From Batillaria attramentaria (Eukaryota; Mollusca; Gastropoda; Batillariidae), in NCBI GenBank assembly GCA_018292915.2, contig JACVVK020000209.1:355001-419000 (forward strand): a stretch of DNA of 64,000 bases, in the 5' to 3' direction. The notes under the pieces were generated by a model. The model searched no databases and was not told where the DNA came from. It was given only the letters and a program-made list of their open reading frames with translations. A program made the translations under genes and the position numbers. Shown piece by piece: positions 30,480 through 44,804 of this stretch. The first letter of the stretch is position 1, and each line of letters begins with the position of its first letter.

Positions 30480-30840
30480 GTGACTGACTGACTGACCTGA
30501 ACAACATTGTGTGGATGTGACCAACTGACTGATGTCCTACAAGAGACTAGGAGAGGATGTGTGTCACCAGGGATCTTGATTACCATCTATAGTGGTACCA
30601 AGATCCCTGGTGTGGCCTACTGACTGACTTCAGACAAGATACAGTGAGTGTGGATGCATGTGTGACCAATTGACAACTTCAGACAGGAGGAGAGTGAGAG
30701 TCTGCGAGTGTGAGAGATTGCGAGTGTGCATGTGACCAACTGACCATGACCAGAAACAGGGAGAAAGTGCCTGTGTGTGAGACAGACTGACTGACTGACA
30801 AGATGGAGACTGAGAGAGAGGTGTGTGTCTGAGAGAGAGA
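30480..30840 (+). repeat. Degenerate gactgact/gaccaactgac minisatellite
   Basis: Repeats of tgtgaccaactgac, acaaga and gagagtgag motifs at irregular spacing lead into the TG array. Confidence 0.5.
30565..30612. repeat. 48-nt near-perfect hairpin
   Basis: CACCAGGGATCTTG and CAAGATCCCTGGTG form a perfect 14-bp stem. TACCA/TGGTA continues the pairing after a small bulge around a tctatag loop. Confidence 0.85.
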
Positions 30841-30847
30841 GAGGAGG

Positions 30848-31919
<1,072 letters not shown>

Positions 31920-31921
<2 letters not shown>

Positions 31922-34229
31922 CAGAGAGATCAAAGAGAGATAGGAAGCGAAACCACTTGCAGTAGTGATAAAGTATATGTTAATGTCTGCTTTAATAATC
32001 TTTCAGACGAGATCGCCATCTTATTCCTTCTTGTGTCATTTTGCTTTCGGGCGTTTTGAATCAGTGGAAATTAATTTCACATTTGAAATAAGAGCGTATT
32101 TCTTGAAGTACAAAACCCTGTATTTCCAAATCTGGAAAGGCCGGTCTGGAGTCAGTCTCCTTGAATATTTTGTTCGGAACCAAACTGCTTAATCAAAACA
32201 CCTCTTCATTCATATTGAAGTTGGAGTTATTGGAAATTTAAAAACTGATCAGGTGCCTATTGTAGACAAGGATGTATACAGCTGCAAGAGCCCTGCTTCC
32301 CATCTCTCTATATGTCTCTGCTGAGTCTGAGTGAGTGAGTGAAAGGGAGAGAGAGAGGAGTGTGTGTTGGCAAGAGAGGGCTTTTGTATTCTTTTGTTTT
32401 CTAGTTGTTTTCATTTTATTTTCTTATTATTTTTTTCTTATGGGGAATATGGTGGATGAATGGTTGGGGGGATGGGAGGGTAGTGTGTATGTAGCATTTC
32501 TATTGGGTGGGTAATTGTGGGAGGTTTGTGTTTAGATGGGTGGGGAGGGAGGGATAGATTTGTTTTATATTTATATTTGTTTTTGTTATTATTTTTTTGC
32601 TGCATCTTTAAACCTACAAACAGATCACTGAAACATTGCTTGCAATTATTGTGACCGAGCATGAGATAGCCAAGCTGAAGTTGCGTGTAACTGTTTCTGG
32701 GGCCATGTCAGAAACAAAGTCATCGCGTCTGATTTAAGCCAATTCCAAATTCCACAAACTGACAGCTGAAGACATCATTTTCTTCTTTCATTTGGGGGAA
32801 ATATTTAAAAAAAAATTAAAGATGGATAGAAAAAAATTAGAACTCAAAATGTTTTTATGCACTATAGCCAGGTTTTCCCATTCTCGGTCACAATCAGTTG
32901 GTCACCAGCCGTTGCCAGTCTGCAGTCAGGGATAAAAGTGAAAAAACGTTGCTGAAAAAATCTAAAACTTCTTAATTGCAATGAAGTTTCTAAGGCCCAG
33001 CATCTGTTTTGTCTGTATCTTATTTGAATTCAGCATTTCTTTCTGCTATACTGCTATTTGATTGTTTGGCTTTTGAAAGTGCTGGGTCCCTCCTTTTGGA
33101 ACATAGACCTTTAAATAATTCAGTCCAAACTCCAGACTTCCTGACATAGCTTGACTGGCAGCTTTTGCCTGGTGGGAAAGAGTGGTGGGACATCCCTTTT
33201 CCCGTTCCATTTTTTTTTAAAAACTTAGTGCTATCTCCTCTCTCTCTCAACCCTACCCTTGGACCTATCCCCACCCCTATGCCATCCCCCTCCACCCTGC
33301 CCCATTTCCCTTCCCTTCCCCCATTCCTGCTCCAGTTTCCCTCACTCCCCTCCCCTGTATCCAGATCATCGTTTCACTTGAGAGAGGCAGTTCTGACCTG
33401 CAAGGAGTGCTTTAGACATTTCAGGTTGGTCATGGATCACCATGTACTCAGTGGATTAACATCACGTTTTATTTATTTAATGTATAATACTTTTGCATTA
33501 TTAGCACAATTTAAATTCATGATTATGACAGAGATGTATCTTAAACTGTTCACTCAACAATTAATAACTGAAGTAAGCAGTCTGTATCATGACCATTTCA
33601 TTAGTTTATTTGCCCATTTATTTTTAGAAAATCAGATGCACGTACTGACTGTGTGTTTATTGTTTTTTTTGTTTCAGGAGTCTACGTGCCATTGCTGACT
33701 GCTCTAGTATTTCCATTGTACAGTATGTAATGTAGTCATCTTGGGAAATTAAATCCATAATCATTACCTGAAACATTTTGGAAGGGATTTCAGGTAAAGT
33801 AGAATGCCCTTGAAAGATTGCATCAAAGAAACTATATGAAAAAAATGAAAGCGATGATACACACCTTCTTTTAGTTCTGATGTTGTTTCTTATTTCTTTT
33901 ACAGCTTGGATGCAATAACTAACACAATTTTTGTTTTCTCTGGATTTGAGTTTCAGGCAATCTGTGCTGGCAACCTCCCCTGCTTTGCACTTTGGACTGG
34001 AGGATACAGGTCTAGCTTAAACAATATCACCCTTTAGTGGTACAGATAACAATGAATGTCAGAACTCCAAAAAAAGCCCAGTCCAGTGTAGAACTCCGAG
34101 AAAGCCCATCTTCTGTGAAAGAGTGGTTAGTCCCAGATGTTTACATTGTGGAAAGTTAAAGTAGTTTATTTCCTGGGCACTGTAACTTACCCTAACATAT
34201 AAACTGTACAAATGTACAATTTCAGTAAC
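31920..34229. other. Unassigned intergenic sequence
   Basis: A 177-codon frame at 33165-33698 is proline/phenylalanine-rich low complexity followed by AT-rich sequence and is not accepted as a gene. No repeat family is recognised. Confidence 0.45.
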
Positions 34230-34441
34230 TGTATGACTGATACTGATTGGTTTTGTGTCTTGTCATAGCTGCTGACAGTCCAGCAGAGAACTATAACATT
34301 CACCAGAGCTACAGGTGTCACCATCCAGCGTTCAACGAAGAAGAGGAAGAATCTCCACATATAGACTGACCGTGTTGGAGCAAGTACACCAAGCGGAAAA
34401 GGATGCAACATTCCAGTAATCTTCACCACACACCAAGGGAG

Positions 34442-34482
<41 letters not shown>

Positions 34483-37015
34483 GGGTTTTTGGTGCAGTTG
34501 TGAGTTTGATCTGTTGATTTCCCTTTCATATTACATCAGTTTTTGTCACGACTGTGTGACTTTAGTAGTCTGTTGTAATCTGTAATGGTTTGGTTTTAAT
34601 TGGTTAAGGCATTTAATATTACTTGTCAAAATAATTGGCATTGCTAACTGCAATTTAACTTGAAATAAAACCTTTGTTACAGATTTCCCTGGAGTGACCA
34701 GCAAAGAAGACTAGTCACAAGCCACCCTCAGGCCTCTTGCACTTGACTGGAACTACAATGCGCCGGTCTGGACACACGCCTACACTGGTGGGTGCTTTGA
34801 TGTAGCAGTCGAGACCAGAGGAAACAAAATTCTCATCTGCCATTCAGATGACTGCGCCACATAAAACTCCCTGGATGCTGTGTGGCTGTAACCAACTACA
34901 TGGCTGAACTCACCACTGTCCATGAGTGCTAGAGTATGGCATGGCATCGACCTGCACAGCAGCAAAGTCCAACACTGAGAAAACCAACAAGATCCAGAGC
35001 CACGCAATGAGAATGATACACCCATCTCTGCACTGGGAACCACCAGTCACTAGACGACAGGCACAGCATCAAAGTGCTGATCCCGGCTGCAAAGTTCAAA
35101 AGCCTGACTGGCCACGGCATGCACAGTCAGATGAGCAAACCAACAAAAGGAAGACTCAAAGATCGAGTCCAGGATCCTGGAGAGGAGAGACCCAGAACTA
35201 CTTGACCACATGCCTGAAACCATCCAGACTAACACTGAATTTCCCAGCTATCTGCATGGAATCTCACCTCAGGTGTCAGAAACAACAGATCCCAGACAGA
35301 TCTGATGAAGGAAACCCCAACCCTCCAGCACATCTACTCTAGCTTGGCCAGAGGACACTACACTAAGGGAAAAACTCACAGAGACCTGGCAGCCCTGCAG
35401 AGGGCTACAACATTTGTCAGAGGTACAGACGTCCCCATCTAGCGCTCAGCGAAGAAAGAGAAGAATCTCCAGATATGGACTGGCCGTGCTGGAGCACGTA
35501 CACTGCCATCCAGGTGTCTACACCACATCAAACTCGCTGCATGCTGTGTGGCTGTCAATTAACTACATGGCTGAACTCACCACTGTCCATGAGTGCTAGA
35601 GTATGGCATGGCATCGACCTGCACAGCAGCAAAGTCAAACACTGAGAAAACCAACAAAATCTAGAACCAAGCATAGGAATGATACCACCCATCTCTGCAC
35701 TGGGAACCACCAATCACCAGATGACAGGCGCAACATCAAAGTGCTGACCCAGGCTGCAAAGTTCAAAAGACTTGACCGACTACCACATGCACAGTCGGAT
35801 GAGCAAACCAACAAAAGGAAGACTCAAAAGAGCAAGTTTTACACATCAAACCAGTATCCTGGAGAGGAGAGACCCAGAACTACTTGACCACCTGCCTAAT
35901 CCCATCCAGACTCACGCTGCTGCTCTGTCCTCGAAAAAAACAAACAAACTTCCAAGCCGTGTGCACAGAAATTCCCAGGAGTCAAAAACAACAGATCCAA
36001 GACAAATTTGTTGAACAAAACCGTAACGTTTCAGCACATCTACTCTACCTACGATTAAAAAGAATGGACTACCGTGTACACAGGCGAGTTGGCAACAGAG
36101 GCAACCCAGAATGGCGGTGGGGGTGTCTACATCAGATACAAAGGAGGAGAGGAACACATCCCAATATCAACAGGAAGAATACTCCATAAACTTCAAGGCT
36201 GAGGCAGATGCTCTATACACAGCAGCAAACAGTGTGCATGCGGTGTGGCTGTCAACCAACTACATGGCTGAACTCACCACTGTCCATGAGTGCTAGAGTA
36301 TGGCATGGCATCGACCTGCATAGCATCACAGTCCAACACTGAGAAAAGCAACAAGATCCAGAGCCAAGCAATGAAAATGATACACCCATCTCTGCACTGG
36401 AAACCACCAGTCACTAGATGACAGGCGCAACATCAAAGTGCTGACCCCGGCTGCAAAGTTCAAAAGACTGACCGACCACCCTATGCACAGTCAGATGAGC
36501 AAACCAGCAAAAGAAAGACTCAAAAGATCAAGTCCAGCATCTTGGAGAGGAGAGACCCAGAACTACTTGACCACATGCCTAAACCCATCAAGACTAACAC
36601 TGCGGCCCTGTCCTGGAAAAAAAGAAGAATTTCCCATCCATCTGCATGGAAATCTCACTTCAGGAGTCAGAAACAAAAGATCCCAGACAGATCTGGTGAA
36701 GGAACCCCTAACCCTCCAGCACATCTACTCTAGCTTGTCCAGAGGACAGGCTTATGACTGAGGACAAGATCTGGAAAAAGGCAACATTCATCTCCAGATA
36801 TAAAAACTGTACATTTGAAGAATCCGCCCAGTGCTAGAGTATGGCATAGCATTGACCTGCACAGCATCAAAGTCCAAGACTGAGAAAACCAACAAGATCC
36901 AGAACCAAGCAATGAGAATGATGACAGGAGCCTTGTGAAGCACACCCATCTCTGCACTGGAAACCACGAGTCACTAGATGACAGGCGCGACATCAAAGTG
37001 CTGACCCCGGCTGCA

Positions 37016-37046
37016 GTTAGTTAGTTAGTTAGTTAGTTAGTTAGGG
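37016..37046. repeat. (TTAG)n tract inside the LINE array
   Basis: Seven or eight TTAG units interrupt a thumb segment. ggctttacgccg follows, possibly the edge of another element. Confidence 0.8.
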
Positions 37047-37318
37047 CTTTACGCCGACCCAGGCTGCAAAGCACAGTCGAATGAGCTAACCTACAAAAGG
37101 AAGACTCAAAAGATCAAGCTGTACACAAAGCAGGATCCTGGAGAGGAGAGAGCCAGAACTACTCGACCACATGCCTGAACCCATCCAGACTCACACTGCT
37201 GCCCCCTCCTGGAAAAAATGCATGAATTTCCCAGCCATCTGCACGGAAATCTCAGGAGACGGAAACAAAATGGCACCAGCAGCACCCAGACGTCAATCCA
37301 TCTGACAGCTACCATCAT

Positions 37319-37534
37319 TTGAACAGAACCAACAAAGTCATCATGTTCGGACTAGGAACTGGACACAACAGGACGAATGCTCACCTGTTCAATAAACTCA
37401 AACTTGGCCAGACAGACAGATGCCCCTGTGATACTGTCCCCATGACAAGTCAACACCTTCTCCAAGACTGCCCGCTCCATGACGTGGCCACCTACTTTGG
37501 GACTACCGGCTCCATGAGGCTGCCAAGAGAGTAG
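37319..37534 (+). pseudogene. LINE C-terminal zinc-knuckle-like segment
   Basis: Reads NRTNKVIMFGLGTGHNR, then HLFNKLKLGQTDRCPCDT and QHLLQDCPLHD. These are the C-x-C...H...C residues typical of the C-terminus of many LINE ORF2 proteins. No upstream RT is joined to it. Confidence 0.7.
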
Positions 37535-38910
37535 GTTGACTGGAGGACACTACACTGAGGGAAAGACTCTACGGAGACCTGGCAGCCCTGCAGAGCACTA
37601 TAACATTCATCAGAGCTACAGGCGTCACCGTCAAACATTCAACGAAGAAGAAGAAGAGTCTCCAGATATAGACTGACCATGGTGGAGCAAGTGCATGCAA
37701 CACCAAGCAGCACGTTGCAACATTCCAGTAAACCTCACCGCACACCAAGTGGGAGAGACCGCAGGGTTTTTGGTGCAGTTGTGAGTTTGATTTGTCGATT
37801 TCTCTTTCATATTACATCAGTTTTTTTAATCACGATTGTATGACTTCAGTAGTTTGTTGTTGTAATCTGTAATGGTTTGTTTTCAATTGGTTAAAGCATA
37901 TATTACTAGTCAAGATAATTGGCATTGCGAATTGCAGTTAACTTTAACTTGAAATAAAACCTTTGTTACAGATTTCCCTGGAGTGAACGACAAGGAAGAC
38001 CAGTCACAAGCCACCTTTGATTGAAACTACAACACGCCAGTCTGGACACATGCCTACACTGACGGGTGCTTTCATGCAGCAATCGAGAACGGAGGAAACC
38101 GAATTCTCATCTACCATCCAGATGGTCGCACCACATCAAACTCCCTGCATGCTGTGTGGCTGTCAACCAACTACATGGCTGAACTCACCATTGTCCATTT
38201 GTGCTAGAGTGTGGCAAGGCATCGTCCTGCACAGCATCAAAGTCCAACACTGAGAAAAGCAACAAGATCCAGAGCCAATTAATGAGAATGGCACACCCAT
38301 CTCTTCACTGGAATCCATCACTAGATGACAGGCGCGACATCAAAGTGCTGATCCAGGCTGCAAAGTTCAAAAGACTGACCGACCACCCCATGCATAGTCA
38401 AATGAGAAAACCAACAAAAGGAAGACTCAAAAGATCAAGCTTTATACATCAAAGCAGGGAGCCAGAAAGGAGAGGCCCAGAACTACTTGACCACCTGCCT
38501 GAACCCATCCAGACTTATGCTGCTGCTCCATTATGGAAAAAATGAATTTCCGAGCCGTCTGCACAGAAACTCCAGGAGTCAGAAACAACAGATCCCAGAC
38601 AAATCTGGTGAAGAAACCCCCCAACCCTCAGGCACATCTACTCTACCTACCGTTAAAAAGAACGGACTATCGTGTACACAGACGAGTTGGGAACAGAGGC
38701 AACCCAGGATGGCGGTGGGGGTGTCTACATCAGATACAAAGGAGGAGAGGAACACATCCCAATATCAACAGGAAAATACTCCATAAACTTCAAGGCTGAG
38801 GCGGATGCTCTATACACAGAAGCAAACTCCTATCAAACCTCAGCAAGACCCACAAGAAGGTGGCCATATTCTCTGATGCACTGTCTGTTCGTGGTGGGTT
38901 CCAAGACCCC

Positions 38911-40418
38911 AACAAGATGGCCACCAGCCCAATAATTATGTTGTTTCCATTCAGTGACCTGCTGTCGTCGTGGTCGTTGTGTCATGTATGCTGCCCGCGC
39001 GCACACGCACGCAAGCCCTCTGACATCAAGCATGTTGACATAAAGTACTGGAAACCCTTTCCGGGCCTCTTTGCACTCGCAAAACCCAAACACACGAGGA
39101 CGTGTTAGGTCGCCTAGCTGGTTGACGTCACTAACTTTTTGACGTATGCGAGGTTCTGCATGGGTGAATGAATTCTTGTAACAAAGTGGTTCCCTTTGAC
39201 GGAGTTAGTTCCCGCAGGCCTGATTGACAGGTGACAGACGAAGAAACACCACTCTCTCTCTCTCCCTCTGTTAAACGGACGCGCGCTTGTCTTTGTGTAT
39301 ATGTGCGCGCGGACTCTCTCTCTCTCTCTCTTTCTCTGTGTGCGTGTCTTCGTGCATGTGCTCCATTGAGACCTCTGTGATGTGCTCTCACTCTATTATG
39401 CTGCTGAGTGTCAGTCAGTGGCAAAAACGAAACCCAGTACAGAAATTCCCGCTTTCCACGTCTCTAAATAGAGGAATTCGGGGAAAAAAAAAGTGGCGAG
39501 ACATCCCCAAGAACAACCAGCATCACGTCAATCAAATATGACGTTCACACTTTGCGTCAGTGCGCGTGCGTCTCTTCGATGTTTGTGAGGCGTGTGGCTT
39601 GTGGAGGAAATGTGCTTTGAATACAAATTTTCGAGTTAACTGACGATTACAGCTGCAGTGAATTTTTCCATTTTTGTGTATATATTTTATGGCACCCCAG
39701 ACACCTTATCAATCTATGTACAGTAGGAGCGATTTTGAGATCTGAAATGGGTTCTCCGGCACTTTCATGAGGTACGGTTTACGTCAAAAGTATAACGGCG
39801 AGTACCTCCAAAATTCACTCTATTTGGAGTCCGTATGCATTCTACCCATTTTCCCCAAAATGCAGTGATTTAGATAAATATTATGCCTTTAAACGCCAGA
39901 AAGCCAACTTTTCTGAATAGGGCGATAACTCGCAAATCATGTGTGCAATCGTACCTGGATCGGGCCCTCTATTGAAAAATCTTGATTTATTAAGAAACTC
40001 CAAAATTGAAATTGATCGGGTGAGTAGTTTCGGAGATACAGGCATCTAAACTGGGTTCACATGCAATGTCAACTGAGGTACGATTTACATGAAAACTATA
40101 AGAGCGTCCGTATTCATGCTATATACTTCCAAAACATTTGTTTTGGATACCCCCAAATTGAAGCCATTCAGTTGAGTATTTTCGGAGAAACGGGCCTGGA
40201 CACAAAACACACACACACGCACACGCACGCACGCACGCACGGACGGCACTCACTGTGGCGGGGAAGTGCGTTCAGTGGCACCATGCCCGCCAGTAACAAT
40301 GTCAGAGTTACACTTGCATCATATCTGTTCGGACAATGCGAGCGACGTGCGTTTATGCCATAAAACGTGCCTTTGAACGCGGAATTTTTAGCCCGTCCTA
40401 TGATGCTTCGAACAACAT
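38911..40418 (+). repeat. Repeat X, unit 1
   Basis: Starts aacaagatggccaccagccc and ends at a decayed form of the terminal palindrome. The body holds ttgacgtatgcgaggttct, ctgagtgtcagtcagtggc and the gggcgataactc(g/c)caaatca motif twice, inside two diverged ~290-bp sub-repeats. No protein is encoded. Confidence 0.75.
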
Positions 40419-41254
40419 AAAAAAGATGGCCACCAGCCCAATATGTTGTTTTCATTTAATCACCTGCTGTCGTCAAGGTCGTTCTTTTGTTATGCCATGT
40501 ATTCGGGAGGACACACACACACCTACCTCTCTCTGAACGGAATGGAAACAACTGACCGGGCTTGTCAGACAAATCTTGGTTTTGGAAGAGAGACGTCAAG
40601 TTGTTTTCTTTGAAATCTATGACGTTGTTAAGTTGTTTCTCTATAGAGACGGGGCAGATTTTGCTACGCGCAGCAGCAAGTTTCAGTGATACAAAACAAG
40701 ACTGTGACGTTTCTCTACACAATACTTACTTTCACCTAGAGCATGTGCTGGCCTTTTTCTCGTTGCCCCGTCTTTAACGTCCTTTTCCACCACATAAGGG
40801 TGATATCAAAGACTCCTAAACACCCACCCAGTCACCCACCCTCTCTCTCTGCCTCTCTCTCTCTCTCCCTTCTTCCCCCACCCGGCCCCACCCCCAGTCA
40901 CGTGGCTAATCGGTCGAGGTCGTAGAGGATCTAGTGTCATTGGTAGAACTTGGAGAGGGGAGAACCGGCAACAATAACAAAAAAACAGACAAAATAAAAC
41001 GAAGTTTGGAGAAACAACTTTGTAGGACGGGGCCGTTCCTCCTTGTTCCTCACTGGGATGACGCATAATACATTTGACGTAATAACTTTGATACAATTCT
41101 TGCAATGAAAGCAGCCCCATGAAAATTGAAGTGTTGCTGCTGCGCAGTGTAAAGATCGAATTAACAGACAAGTCTGCGCGGCGAACGTTTTTTCACAATG
41201 TGTTATGTCTGCTGTGCGCGCGCGCGCGTGCAAACACACACGCGCACACACACA

Positions 41255-41291
<37 letters not shown>

Positions 41292-42253
41292 TCGCGCGAG
41301 CCGCGTTTGTGCATGTGCTCCATTGAGACCTATGTGGTGTTCTCTCACTCTGCCATGCTATTGAGTGAGAGTCAGTGGGAAAAACAAAGCTCACTACATC
41401 AAGAAACTCCTGCTTTCCCCGTCTACAGATAGAGAACTTCCGAAAAGTGGCGACACCCCCCAAGAAATGCCAGCATCACGTCAATCAAACATGACAAATT
41501 GACGCTGATACAGTTTTGCGTCAGTGCGCGTGTGCCTTTTCTGCGATGTTTGTGAGGCGTGTGGCTTGTGTAGAGGAAATTTAAAAAAAAAAATTTTCGT
41601 GGCACCCCAGACATGTCCAAATCATGTGCGCAATCGTACCTGGATCGGGCCTTCTGTTCAACGATCTTGATTCATTTAGAAACCCTAAATTTGAAATCGA
41701 TCGGTTGAGTAGTTTCGGAGATACAAGCATCTGAACTGGGTCAACTCAGGTTTGGTTTACATGAAAACTATAAGAGCGACCATTTTCTGGTAGTGACTCT
41801 GTTCAGAGTCCGTATTCAAGCTATCTTCTGCCAAAAAATTTAGTGATTTAAATAATATACGCCTGTGAACGCAGACAACAACTTGTATCAAAAGGGCGAT
41901 AACTCCCAAATCACTTAAGCAATCATCACACGCTCGGTTGCTCTAATCTAACATTTTGATATATTCGGATACCCCAAATTTGAAGCCATTCGGTTGAGCA
42001 TTTTCGGAGAAACAGGCCTGGACACACACACACACACACACACACACACTGAGGAGGAGAAGTGCGTTCGGCGCACCATACATGTCAACATCGATGACGC
42101 ACGTTTTCTTGCGTCATTGTCAGAGTTACACTTGCAAAATTGTCTCTGCTGGAGATCGGCAGTGACGTGCGTTTGTACCACAGATGCTTGCCTATGAACG
42201 TGGAAAATTTAGCCCGTCCTATGATGTTGTTTCCATTACTATGGAAACAACAT
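40419..42253 (+). repeat. Repeat X, unit 2
   Basis: Head-to-tail with unit 1. Ends in the 13-bp-stem palindrome ATGTTGTTTCCAT-tact-ATGGAAACAACAT at 42224-42253. Includes a rearranged family A SINE fragment at 40746-40835. Confidence 0.75.
40746..40835 (+). mobile_element. SINE family A fragment with internal 38-bp inversion
   Basis: gctggcctttttctcgttgc and the CACCC tail are in plus orientation. The piece at 40773-40810, from tttaacgtcc to tgatatcaaa, is the reverse complement of the sequence expected there. Confidence 0.8.
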
Positions 42254-44756
42254 AACAAGATGGCCACCAGCCCAATATGTTGTTTCCATTCAATGACCTG
42301 CTGTAGTCACAGTCGTAGTCGTTGTGTCATGTATGCAGCCCGCGCGCACACGCCGGAACGCAAGCTCTCTGACATCAAGCATGCTGACATAAAGAAAGTA
42401 CTGAAAACCCTTATCGTGCCTCTATGCACTTGCAAAAACCCAAACACATGAGGTCGTGTGAGCTCGCCTAGCTGGTTGACGTCACAACTTGTTGGCGTAT
42501 GCGAGGTTCTACATGGGTGAATGAATTCTTGTAATAAAGTCGTTCCCCTTTGACAGAGTTACTTCCCGCAGACCTGACTGACAGACGATTGCTTACTGGT
42601 ATCGGAGAAGAGACCCCTCTCTCTCTCTCTCTCGCCTTAGACGCGCGCTTGCGCGCGCACGCACGCACCCCCCCCCTCCCCCTACACACACACACACACA
42701 CACACACATTATGCAAAGACCTTGGAATCAGAAAGACGCGTCACTCCTGCCCTCGTAAGAGTAGACTCCAGAGTGCAGTCCCTTTTCGGCGGGGCGTGAA
42801 AATGTGACTGCTTACACCCAGCGCCATTTTTAAAAATGGCGAATTTTTTTTTAGAAAAGCAGAGACTTGTGTGTCATATGATTCGATTTGAAACGAAGTC
42901 TTGAATATCCGACCACTTTTCGTTTGGGCAAAATCTTTGCCAGCGGACAATTATTGTTGCGCTTTGATGGCACTGTTTACGTGGTAGACTGATCCAACAG
43001 GATGTGAGTAAACGGCAAGGGGGTTGCACTCTGACAGGCAAGGGTGTTGCACTCTACAGGCAAGTATTATTGCACGGTGCAGACGATCACGTACCTGCCT
43101 TGTGGTGGAATAAGAGACGATTACAAAAGCATACACACCCGTTTTACTTGAACACATCGAACGAAATGCACTGCGTAGCCTACGTACAGCAGTGAAAGCC
43201 AAACTAGATCTTTCTTTCGTCCTCCGGAACTTTGAGAGTACTTATGTTTTCCATAGGCCTAAAACACATGCGAAATATATGGGGGGAGACCACCTGGCAG
43301 TCGCTGACATCTTCGTTTTTGTTATTTTCTTAAAATGTTTTACGGCGGCTAGTGTAGGGTTGGGTCAAACAACTGCGTAGATCTGCGGGATGCGCGCTAA
43401 TGCGCGCAGACAACTCTTACGCGTTGTCCCTCAAAGGGAGGTAAGTGAACTATCTTTATGTTTCCAAGATCTTTGCATTATGCTTCTGAGTGTGAGTCAG
43501 TGGCAAAAACGAAACCCACTGAAATTCCCGCTTTCCACATGTCAAGTTGTAGAGACTCTTGCGAAAAGATACTGCATTTCGATGCAAAATAATTTCTAGA
43601 CCATCCAGAACATGCTGGTGCAGTAACGTCAGTAGATTACGTCACCTTTGAGAGATTTCGAGCCTTCCAGTAAGTTGAGGAATGTTCTAGATCTGACGTA
43701 AGCAGCCCCCCTGCACAGCGTTCTGGATTCTTCTTCTTTCATGAATTTGTTCTCCGCGCATATTCTGTTCATAAAGTATTGGAGTTGTAGTCTGTTGTAT
43801 CCCGTATCATCTCTGCGAGGGCACGATGATGGCGACATAGCATAAGTAAAATACAACACCACGTCTCCAAACAGAGGAATTCCGAAAGAAAGTGGCGAGA
43901 CACCCCCAAGAAAAAACAGCATCACGTCAATCAAACATGACGCACTTACTTTACGTCAGTGCGCGTGCGTCTCTTCTTCGATGTTTGTGAGGCGTGTGGC
44001 TTGCAGAGGAAATGTGCTGTGAGTACAAATTTTCGAGTCAACTGACGATAACGGCTGCAGTGAATTTTTCTAATTTTTTTGTATATTTTTTATGGCACCC
44101 CAGGCTCATTATCTATGTATACTAGGAGCGATTTTGAGATCTAAAGTGTGTTCACCAGCACTTCATCAGGTACGGCTTACGCCAAAAGTATAAAAGCGAC
44201 AACCTCCAAACTTCACTTAGTTGAGAGTCCGTATTCATGCTATCTATGTCCAAAAAATGGAGTGGTTTAGGTAAATATTACGCCTTTAAACGCCAGAAAG
44301 CCACTTATTCTGAAAAGGGCGATAACTCGCAAATCATGTGTGCAATCGTACCTGGATCGGGCCTTCTATTCAACAATCTTGATTCATTTAGAAACCCCAA
44401 ATTTGAAAATCGATCGGTTCAGTATTTTCGGAGAAATAGGCATCTGAACTGGGTTCACATGCAATGTCAACTCAGGCTCGGTTTACATGAAAACTATAAG
44501 AGCGACCATTTTCTAGTAGTGAGTCAATTCAGAGTCCGTATTCAAGCTATCTACTGCCAAAAAATTGAGTGATTTAAATAAATATTACGCCTGTACACGA
44601 AAGACAACCAACTTGTCTCAAAAGGGCGATAACTCCCAAATCACTTAAGCAATCATCACACGCTTGAATCGTCTAATGTAACATTTTGATAAATTTGGAT
44701 ACCCCAAATTTGAAGCCATTCGGTTGAGTATTTTCGAAGAAACGGGCCCGGACACA

Positions 44757-44804
<48 letters not shown>

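Larger units (their letters stand above)
34230..38910 (+). mobile_element. Shuffled array of decayed LINE ORF2 segments
   Basis: Repeated pieces encode LINE thumb sequence (SNTEKTNKIQ, RRDIKVLTQAAKFKRL, LERRDPELLDHLP) and RNase H sequence (WTHAYTDG, NYMAELTTVHE, GGGGVYIRYKGGEEHIPIST, VAIFSDALSV). All frames are broken. RNase H starts lie near 34764, 36064, 38030 and 38661. Thumb starts lie near 34935, 35602, 36298, 36840 and 38210. RNase H running straight into thumb at 34924, 35591 and 36287 shows tandem duplication of a thumb-RNase H segment. 34320-34760 and 37640-38040 are a further duplicated pair. Confidence 0.8.

Noticed and set aside
33165..33698. 177-codon plus-strand ORF
   Set aside because: Proline-rich low-complexity sequence followed by AT-rich sequence. 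No domain, splice structure or codon bias is evident.
37770..37990. Intron inside the LINE copies (gtgagt ... ttacag), apparently missing at 46375
   Set aside because: The junction in the 46-kb copy does not correspond to the GT-AG boundaries. A deletion explains it better.
41423..41620. Small ORFs in X units and other SINE/LINE shadows
   Set aside because: They differ between X copies, carry stops in sister copies and show no conserved peptide.
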